In this document: positions 55,802 through 64,000 of the stretch, one piece after another | How positions within the stretch are numbered: the stretch's first letter is position 1 | How the letters are laid out: the number at the start of each line of letters is the position of its first letter | Source: Madurella fahalii | Lineage: Eukaryota; Ascomycota; Sordariomycetes; Sordariales | Direction: 5' to 3' | Assembly: GCA_029876055.1 (NCBI GenBank) | Contig: CM056876.1 | Location: 1,674,001 to 1,738,000, forward strand | DNA: 64,000 nucleotides | Notes under the pieces: model-generated | Database searches by the model: none | Seen by the model: the letters and a program-made list of their open reading frames with translations, nothing else | What the model was told of the DNA's origin: nothing | Made by a program: the position numbers and the translations under genes

Positions 55802-57950
55802 GCCGGCCGGTTTTCCCCCCTCGCCGCTGTATACTTTAAGCAAACGAGACGTTTTAGCACTCGATCCACCGGGTGGTGCTCGAGAATAGCGGTTCTTCAA
55901 AATATTGGGCTCGGTGCTGAAATTGATGAGGCACTCACGGGGCCTTCGCCGGCGAGTCATGGATAGGAAGGGATGGAGTATCTGGGATATACCTATTTGA
56001 AGGAACATTGGCCCGAATCGGGACCTTGTACTTTTTGAAAGCGGGTCGGTTGGCAATTCGTCAGTATTGAGATCTGACGACTGGACAAGTCTGGAGTTTC
56101 GGCCGGACACTAATGGTGAATTTGGTCTTTGTTCTCGGGGGTGCTCGTTCCATGCGCAGGACGGATTTTAAGGGAGTTGGATTGTATGGTAGTCATGAAC
56201 TCGGCTCTTACCCTTCGTTTACTGTTGTCAAGTACGGTACGCGGTGGCTCGGTGGACGGTTACTGTTCCTTGGAGGTTTAAAAGACTCTGATGCGGGTTT
56301 TTGGGAAACCAGGGGTTATCAAACCGACGAGAAAAGATTATGCAGAGATGATATGATGACGGTGGCCGGGTACACTAGTCAATAGCAGGAACCGGGTTTT
56401 AGGGTGCTTCAAACAAAACTTGAACCGTAGCATGATTACGGTGACCAAGCTGAGTGGCGATACGCAAACGCAGTTGGGTGTTCTGGAAAAGGCCCGTTTC
56501 TCGTAAGTTATCATGCTCGGGTTAGAATAGTTGAGCCGAGAAACCACATTGTGCCTTAACCTCTAACCCCCGAGTAGTTGCGAAAGTGCCCCGAGACAAA
56601 ACCACAAAAACTATTATATGCGAAAAACACCCCAATACCTTCGATTGCCCCTTGTTGCGCGATTAAACCGCTCATGAAATGAGAGCGTCTCTTCAGACCA
56701 TTGGAAAGGTCTCAACATAAAAACAGACCGGTAAAAAAGATAAGGAAACATTACCTACAGTTATAGCATTTCGAATCCGGTACTTCTCTCTCTCTCTCTC
56801 CTTTTCTCTATTTCCCTTCCTCTTCTTTAACTTGTATTCTTTCCTTCGTTGTATTTTCGATAAAATTTTGGCTATACCCTATATTCACAGCAATTAAGCT
56901 ACAGTGCATTGAGACACTCTTCTTCAAATATACACACACCGTTCTTTCATTCCCAGACAGCAGCATGGTGTACCGGCCTCCCTGACATCGGCGCCTACGT
57001 ACGGGATACGCCTTGCCACGTCAACATTTTCACACCCAAGACTAACCTCGCTCTGGTTTCTCACCCCAAACTAGCTGTTCGTTTGGCCACGTCATAACGG
57101 CAGTACCTACTAACACTAAGCCGTCGACTGCCTGGCTACAACCGTCTCCCACACCCGTTTGTCAAGCAAGTCAAGTAGGAACAGTAGATCATCCTATACC
57201 ATTATTCACTGGCGTCAGCTATGGGGCACAGCGGCAGCAGTACTCACAATGGCAACAGCAGAAACAGCCCAAAGTTTCGGATGTGTTCCTTGATTACCAA
57301 GAATATAAGCAAAAAGAGATCCACTTCCCTGTTGCTGCTGCTACTGCGACACCTCATGTTCTCCCAAGATGCAATATAACATGGGGTATCTATCAAAAAT
57401 GGGAAGACAGAAAGAAACAGAGCGAACGAGCAGAAAGGAAATAGGAGACAGGGGCCTAAGTCATCTGACCTGTCTCAGCCCCGGCCGAGCCAAATCCAAA
57501 GAACCTTGGCCAACCCCTAGCCAACCCCCCCACCGAGACACGCACCCTCTCACGAGCCATAGAAGACGATACAGAAAAGAAGACATCGAGACTAAAAAAC
57601 TTTATACAACAGAGCGAGTTGGTTTATGCTTCTCAGCCGGACCCGCCCACCTAACCAACCCCAGACAACCAAGCACAACCACCCCCTAAAAGCCAACAAC
57701 AAAACAACCTTGTCCAACTTGACCGGTCAACCAGTCAGTCGGTTGGGTGGGTAGTGCTATATCCCTTATTCTCCGGCCCCTCTCCTCATCAATATACGCA
57801 TGTACTGTATATATAACCCGCCAGCCAGCCTTGCCTGCTTGCCTGCCTACCCGTCTGTACGGACGTAACGTATCCATGTACGTACGGGCTGTACACACCG
57901 CCTTCCCCTCACCTTTCTCACCGCCATTACTTCCCATCCCTCACCACCAC
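55802..57950. other. Convergent intergenic region, 2.1 kb
   Basis: It separates the 3' ends of AP-1 (plus) and the YANK-like kinase (minus). The stretch at about 56560-56900 is AT-rich with a CT microsatellite (56787-56801). A 90-codon frame at 56113-56385 probably lies in the AP-1 3' UTR. No gene is supported. Confidence 0.5.
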
Positions 57951-59989
57951 CTAACCAATAACGACCCTAGCCCCTTCTTTCCCCAGGACCCCACGTTCCT
58001 TCGGCTTCGGACTGTTTCCCCTGCCTTTCTTGCCCCTCAGGAACCCAAACACACCTCCGCCTGAGCTCTCCTTGCCCCCTGGGCCGCCGGCCCCACCGAG
58101 CAGCTCGTTGTTCGCCCCACTCGCGTCGGCCGGCAGCGTCGCGTCCTGCCGGGCCAGGTCGCTCCAGCTGCTGCCTCCGTCCAGCGTGACTTGTACGCCG
58201 CCCGTGGGGCTCTCCACGATCATGCCCGGACCACCGGAACGGCCTGGTCGGCCGCCTGTATTGTACGTCTGCGGGTAGGGCGGCAGCGGGGGCGGCCGTG
58301 CACCCTGCGCGGCACCGCCGCGGCGTTGTTGGTTGCTTGCTGCTCGTTGGAGTTTGTTGCTAGTGGAACTGTTGCTGGTGGTGGTGGTTTCTTGATGGTC
58401 AGAGGATTTGGATTGGGAAGCACCGTTGGTGGCTGGGCTGGGGGTGGCCTCGTCTGTTGTTATGGCCTGCCCTTGGACGGGTTCCTTTGCGCCGTTGCTC
58501 TGCGCGGCGGTGGTGCTTCCTTGCTGTTTTTGTGTGATCCTGGTACCATCGGTGTTAGTGGCCGGGGAGGACAGGGTGGAGATAAAAGAGAGGACGTACT
58601 TCTTGTAAGCCGCGACCGTGTAATCAAACGGCCTGAAGTCGGTTTCGATCATGCGGTAGAGCTCATCTTCGCGGATCTCCTTGTCTGTTGCATCATCCTT
58701 TAGTCTCTCGCGCGGCTTTTGCCTCCGTGCGCGTGCCTCGAGCGGCGCTTCCTCGAGCAGCAGCTCTTCTAAATCGTAGGTGGCATCAAAGTTTGTTTTC
58801 TCCGAGGACGGCACGAACACGGGCTCGATTTCCTTCTTCTCCAGTGCCACGAAGTCGATAGGCGAGAAGAAGTCATGGCGGGTGAAGCTCTCCCATGTGG
58901 AACCAAGACGCTTACTCGGATCCGGCTCCAAGGCGTCCTTGATGGCGTACATGCAGGGTAGCGATACTGGGGGGTTCGTGACCGGAAGCTTCGGCCGGGC
59001 GGCTTGGATGACGCTGCTCAGGGAGTTCTCAGAGTTGCCTTCAAACGGCCTCTGTTTTTCGGTGTTAGCTCGAGTTGTGCAGTGTCGTATGAAGATGGAC
59101 TCGAATCGGACTCGCTGCGTACCTTGTTGTAGATGCATTCGTAGAACAGAACACCTAGCGACCACCAGTCTGCACGAACATCATAGCCTTGCCCCGCGTA
59201 TACTTCTGGCGCCAGATACGCCAATGTACCGGATTTGCTAGTCAGGACTTTGCCTGGCACAACATCTGAGGCAACATTCTTGCAGCAGGTTAGCCCGGTC
59301 CACCATCCATAACAAGGGGCGGTACACACAAAGTCTGTGAGATGCACATGGCCGTCGGCGTCGAGGAGAACATTGTCTGGCTTTACATCCCGGTGGATGA
59401 TGCCTTGCCCGTGAATGTACCTCAGCGCACAGCCCAGCTCGGCTATCCAGAACCTGACCGCATCCTCGGTAAACGTTTTTCTCGAGATGTGGAACCGCAA
59501 GTCACCGCCACTCATTAGGTCGACGACCAAGTACCTGTTCTTGTCAGCGGGGTCCCCAATCACGCCGAGGTTATTGCGTACATGTATTCGATGTCCTGGA
59601 AACTGTACCGCAAGTTGCAGATGAATGGGTGATTCACATGCTCGAGCATTCGTCTCTCCCGGATGATGTTGCGGACGCTTTCTGACCGCACGACTGTATC
59701 CCGCGCGAGTTAGCCTTGGCCATACTTGACTTCTCGTGGCATCCCGAAGGCAATCCTACCTTCATCTTTCCGTATATACTTGAGCGCGAATGACAGGCCC
59801 GTATCCTTCCTCTCGACGATTCGTACCTTGCCAAAGGCACCTCGGCCGACGACTCTGAGAAGACGGAAGTGGTTCAGGTTCACTGCAGCAGACACGGCCG
59901 GTCAGTAAGAGTAGATGGCGAACGGTTCGCGCTTCCGGAAACACACCTTCCCCGTCGAATTCGACGGGCTTGCCCTGGCTGTTGCCCAT
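57951..59989 (-). CDS. AGC-family serine/threonine kinase, YANK/STK32 type
   Basis: Exons are 59989-59947, 59882-59760, 59693-59582, 59534-59330, 59278-59123, 59051-58600 and 58539-57951, giving 559 residues. MGNSQGKP is a possible N-myristoylation start and VEFDGEVNLNHFRLLR aligns with the opening of human STK32. The kinase domain has GRGAFGKV, ALKYIRK, HRDVKPDN and APEVYAGQGYDVRADWWSLG. The activation segment starts DFN instead of DFG, a known YANK feature; here it spans an intron junction. After the kinase core come PSKRLGS and RHDFFSPIDFVALEKKEIEP. The C-terminal 190 residues are Ser/Gln/Gly/Pro-rich, with VESPTGGVQVTLDGGSSW near the end. Substrates are unknown. Five of the six introns interrupt the kinase domain, each 47-100 nt. 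Confidence 0.92.
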
Positions 59990-62900
59990 GGCCAGCTACT
60001 ACTCGTTGCTTGGCACTCCTTCCGAAAGCGGCTGCGGGTTCGTTCCGTGATGCGGATTGCCAGTCAAGGACCCATAGGGCGAAACAACATTCTATACCCG
60101 ACGGCGCTCGAAACGATTGTGGTGGCTCCCCGACGGATCGAGACCAAGCTTGATCGACATTCGGGTCTTGTCTTGGCGGTGAAACGGAGAAGCGGATGGC
60201 CTGGTCCACGTCCCAGACCACGGCTTGGGGGAACCGAGTATACTATTAGGCGAAAGGTAGTTGTGGGAATGCGGCTCGCAGGTGTCCAATGCCTCGCTAT
60301 CGGAACGCAGCGCCGGGCCGAATTCTGTTCGCCGTGTTGCCGGGCGGCGGTGTCGGCCAGGAACACGAACGCAGCGGGAACGGGGATACGGCAGGGCCGT
60401 CGGTAATTGAGGGGTATCGAAAAAAAAAATAGACACCCGAGGATCGAGGACTGGAGATCCTGATCAAATGCAAGCAAAGAGGAGGAGCCCGGGTAGTCAG
60501 CTGCAAGTCGGCTGGCCCTACTGGAGACGGGTTGGCATTTAAGGGGCCCAGGGGGTTGAGGAATAACTGTCGAAAGAGTGTCGGTTTATTAGAATGCGGT
60601 GGAGGTGCTGGGGCCGGGGGGGGGGGGTGGAGGGCGGCGTGGTCACGGCGCCGGAAAGGTGCCTGGTCGGAACGCGGCAGGGGTGCTAGCCCAGCAGCAT
60701 GGACGCAGATAAAGAAAGCTGGACGGCCATACAAGGGATTTACACACCAACAGGGCTAGAAATTCAGCCCGCCTAAACTAACATTTCCGATCCTTTCCTT
60801 CATCTTCTCGCTCTCTCATCGCAATCTTCGCGAGAGAGCGAGATTTTCTTCTGGTGTGGAGAGTCTCTGGGGAGCATTTCTCCAATCGAACGCCCCGCCG
60901 ATTCCAGAGCGCTGATCCCGCCCTGAAATGTGGCATGCAAGTCTGCGTTCGCACCCGCCGTGGCTTTCTTCTCAAGCCACCTTCACAATTTATCAACAAA
61001 GGCTCGGGTTTGTCTGCAAAGCTTTGTCCTGCATCTCAGATCCCGGCGGGCAAAACTGATCAATACAAACCGGCAGCGCAGCGTTGGTAACGCCGGCCGG
61101 TATGTCTGACAGTGTTTGTAGGGCAAAAGGGCAGTCAATTGGACGATTCGATTCGATCATGAGCAAATGCTGATGTCGGCAGCAGCCTGCTGTAGTATGG
61201 TCCGCGACCTGACGAGATGATCTTCATGGTTCTTCCCTGCATGTCGCCACCTCGTGGCCGAGCGGCAGGGTGTGGGAAGCGCTAGGCTTGGCCGTGGCAA
61301 TTATGTAAACCGTGGCGGCACTAGCGGCAAACAATGTCAAGCCCGTCAATGGAAGCCACGCTATCTGTCCTGTTTTTCTCGCTTCACATCGTCCTGTCTT
61401 CATGTTTCCGAGCCCACGGGAACCGATGGGGCATGTCCTGCATGTCCAAAACGTGGGACGGGTTGGTGGTTGCGCACCATGTGCTGGTCGGAGTGGGATT
61501 CTTCCACTTGCTTACTGCATGGGGCCAGAGACCACATGAGAGACGGCCACCGTGCAGGGGTATCTGGTGGGAACCGTGCACCAGAATGCAACCGACTGGG
61601 ACTTAAAGTCGAAGTCAAAAATATCGCTAGCGGACAGAGAAATCTGGACAGAGGACAACTAGATGCGGGGAGACAGATGCGGGGGGGCAACAATTCGGGT
61701 GGGAATGGAGGACATGACTGCGGCCCAGCAGTTGGCGTACCCCAGGAAGGCATGGCGGCAGCAACCAAAATACCCGATTCCTGTAAGCGAGACCCAGGCA
61801 TGAATCAACAGTGACTTCTGACAACCTGCAGCCCGAGCATGTGGTATGACAAACCATCAGCTCATCACTGCAACGGAGTCAGGATGCGTTGGAAGCGTAA
61901 ATGAACGCACACCTGTAGCGATACGCAGTCGACCAAGAACGCAACCCGGATGAAATCCCTGCTCTCCCACGTGCAAGTCGCATTTGAGACGGCACACTGT
62001 CGATTCTAGTGTCACAGACTAATTACCGAATTGTCACGGGCGGATATGCTCAATACCAGTGCGACGTGACAGGACCCGCTGAAGAAGCATCGAATGCATG
62101 TGTAGGGGGCTCAGGTCCCAAAGCAGCGAGATGCCTTCCCGTCGGCCCTATGAGAGGTCAACAATAGCTTCAAGAGTGTCTCAAAAGACGGCAGGTCCAA
62201 CAAGCCCGTCGGTACAGTACCAGCTACCAGTCCTGGATAGCGAATGTTCCGCGGGCGCTGTGCCTCCAAAAGTTCGGTGATCCCGCTACCAGCCAACACA
62301 TTTTGCGGCACCTGAAACCAATGACCCGACTCCTACAAAGGTAGGCTTCTAGAAGGCTTCTAGAAGGCTTCCATCGCATGAGCAACAAGGACCCACCCGA
62401 CCAACAAAGGAAGGATCCGGGACTTTTCAGAACTTCTAGAACAAAAGATTAACTTCGGGGACGGACCACTTGCATCATTCTGTGTCAGCCACTGGTGTTG
62501 GGACGGCGGCACGGAGAGTACGGTATGCCCAAATTACCTAACGCCGACGTATTTCCAGGGCTCATAATCGCGGGACTTCCAGCAAATCGAATCCAGCTAG
62601 GAACGTCGGTCATAAACAACCGAGCCTTTTCTGCGTGTGGTGGATCGTCGGTGAGTCGCGCTACATGGTCGACAACAGGCTTCGGAACGCGCACCTGGAA
62701 CCTGGGCGCGACAATTCCTGACAGTCACATTTTCGTTGGTGGATTTGGCACAGCGCTTTGCAAAGGATTGGGCAATGCTACCCTCCGGTATTTCCGGGAA
62801 GCTGACAACGCACGACTCATCGTAACTCCACCCAGGAACGCGGCACCGCTGCTTCGTCAAACGACCAATCTATTTTGTTAACACTGTGACACGGCATTCC

Positions 62901-64000
62901 CCAGAGTCTAGGGTCTTTGAGGCGCGGCCGATCAGCATTTGACCACCTACGGCCGGACGGGTCTTTGACACCTTCCATGTGCTGTCAGACACACCTTGCT
63001 AAGCTTATTGGATACCGGGGTAAACGTAACGTGAAAAGTCGAACATGTTTGTTTCCGCTCTTTAGCAGTTACCGTCTACTAACAACTTTGTTGGGGGTTG
63101 TATTTCGATTGGGCGGATTCTAGCTTTTGCTTACAATCTTTACGGCTCATAAAGTTTCTGAGACCTGCTTAGGTTTCGATGAAGCACTCGGTCTCCTAGC
63201 CACCGACCTTGTAAGACGTGTCGGGTAATCCATGGACTGTGCCCCAAGCAGGAATGGAATGACTACCAACGTATCTTGTGACTGGGAGGAATACGCTGGA
63301 AATGCCAGGCAAAAGGTAACATCAAATTGGATTAAGTTAAATTAAAATATTGTGGAAGGCCAGCTAACGAACGGCAAAGGACATTTCCATCTCTGTGGGC
63401 TAATTAGTTACATTACAGTCGATCATTATAAAGGTAAATAACAAACGATAAAGTTCCGCGATAATGTTTATTCTAAGACTTTATTATCATCATGGAAGTT
63501 GGATTTGGGTTTCTTATTATGGAGTGCAGGTCTAACTCCGAAGGAAATATCCAAGATAAAATGATAAACCCAGTAGGCGTCCATAAGAGTGTACGTTCGA
63601 GGTTTGTGTCTAGGTAGGTTGCATGCAGTCTAGAAAGGCGCTTCCATTAAGAAACACTCACCCGCCTTGGGAAGACCTGAGCCAACTGTTTAGTAAAAAC
63701 AAGCACCAGCGTTTGAGGAAATTGATGCCGAGAAGGGCTGACTACCTGCTCCCCCCTTCCATTCTTTTCACTCCAGAAGATTGTCGGCCCTGTTGCTTTC
63801 TATTTCTTTCGTCTACATCGACGGTTCTCGTGAAGGCCTAAGGCTCAGAGGCAAGGGACATGGAAATAGCCGCTTTGTGTGCTGACTATGGCGAGCTGTT
63901 AGGAACAGAAAGCCAATATCAGAAAAATCAGAACCAACTAGCTGTCTTATGCTCTACTGTCGTGTCACGGACGTTCAGGGTTGTCAGTGCCGTGGTGCAG
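59990..64000. other. Gene-free right end, 4.0 kb
   Basis: It holds the kinase promoter on its left. Short open frames on both strands (up to about 185 codons, 61254-61814) show no family likeness. The G-run at 60618-60627 and an A-run near 60420-60429 are visible, as is a cluster of TTCTAGAA sites near 62.35-62.44 kb. From about 63300 to the end the sequence is AT-richer. No tRNA or transposon end was recognised. Confidence 0.5.
62347..62441. promoter_or_regulatory. Cluster of three TTCTAGAA palindromes (heat-shock-element-like)
   Basis: TTCTAGAA occurs at 62347-62354, 62358-62365 and 62434-62441, with another TTC at 62369. Each is a TTCnnGAA unit, the core of HSF sites. The first two sit on an 11-bp direct repeat, so the spacing to the next unit is three rather than two bases. 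No gene is called nearby. Confidence 0.3.

Noticed and set aside
56113..56385. 90-codon plus-strand frame after AP-1
   Set aside because: Gly-rich without domain; position fits the AP-1 3' UTR.

Overview
The window is nuclear DNA from a filamentous ascomycete. Genes have short introns (about 47-120 nt) with GTRNGT donors and YAG acceptors, coding regions are GC-rich, and the protein set is fungal: a type II membrane exo-beta-1,3-glucanase, acuK/ERT1-type and AP-1-type regulators, a HeLo-domain protein, FMP52 and TSR2. The proteins look Sordariomycete, most like Sordariales/Chaetomiaceae. That placement rests on protein resemblance only, because no rRNA or marker locus is present.

Layout, left to right. 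At 1-6 kb lie NDC80 (minus, 3' end cut by the window edge), PEX14 (plus) and an alpha/beta-hydrolase esterase (plus). At 6.3-10.6 kb a HeLo-domain/degenerate-kinase protein and a DHCR24-like FAD oxidoreductase are both on minus. The stretch 10.6-14.3 kb has no convincing gene, only one coding-like fragment. At 14.3-20 kb a CAX-type Ca2+/H+ exchanger (plus) faces a four-finger C2H2 regulator (minus). From 20 to 25.3 kb I see no gene. At 25.3-31.6 kb come an ankyrin-repeat protein (plus), TFIIE-beta (minus), cytochrome b5 (minus) and the F-actin capping protein alpha subunit (minus). At 33-37.5 kb the exo-beta-1,3-glucanase (minus) and branched-chain keto acid dehydrogenase E1-beta (plus) are divergent. 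An MFS transporter (plus) occupies 39.2-41.7 kb. At 45-52.7 kb lie an acuK/ERT1-like zinc cluster-PAS regulator (plus), riboflavin kinase (minus), an FMP52-like protein (minus), TSR2 (plus) and a BSD-domain protein (minus). At 53.9-60 kb are an AP-1/YAP1-type bZIP regulator (plus) and a YANK/STK32-type AGC kinase (minus). From 60 to 64 kb no gene is seen.

These are mostly housekeeping genes in no functional cluster, so no joint pathway is claimed. Every multi-exon model was spliced by eye; each complete model joins to a whole number of codons and restores family motifs across its junctions.

Points most worth a second look: the HeLo-pseudokinase architecture, which resembles MLKL; an in-frame (CAG)19 tract in the last intron of the Ca2+/H+ exchanger, where every CAG is a possible in-frame acceptor; two GC-AG introns, one beside a 19-nt exon in the capping protein gene; and two stop-free 3n introns in the AP-1 gene whose retention would add cysteines next to its redox domains.
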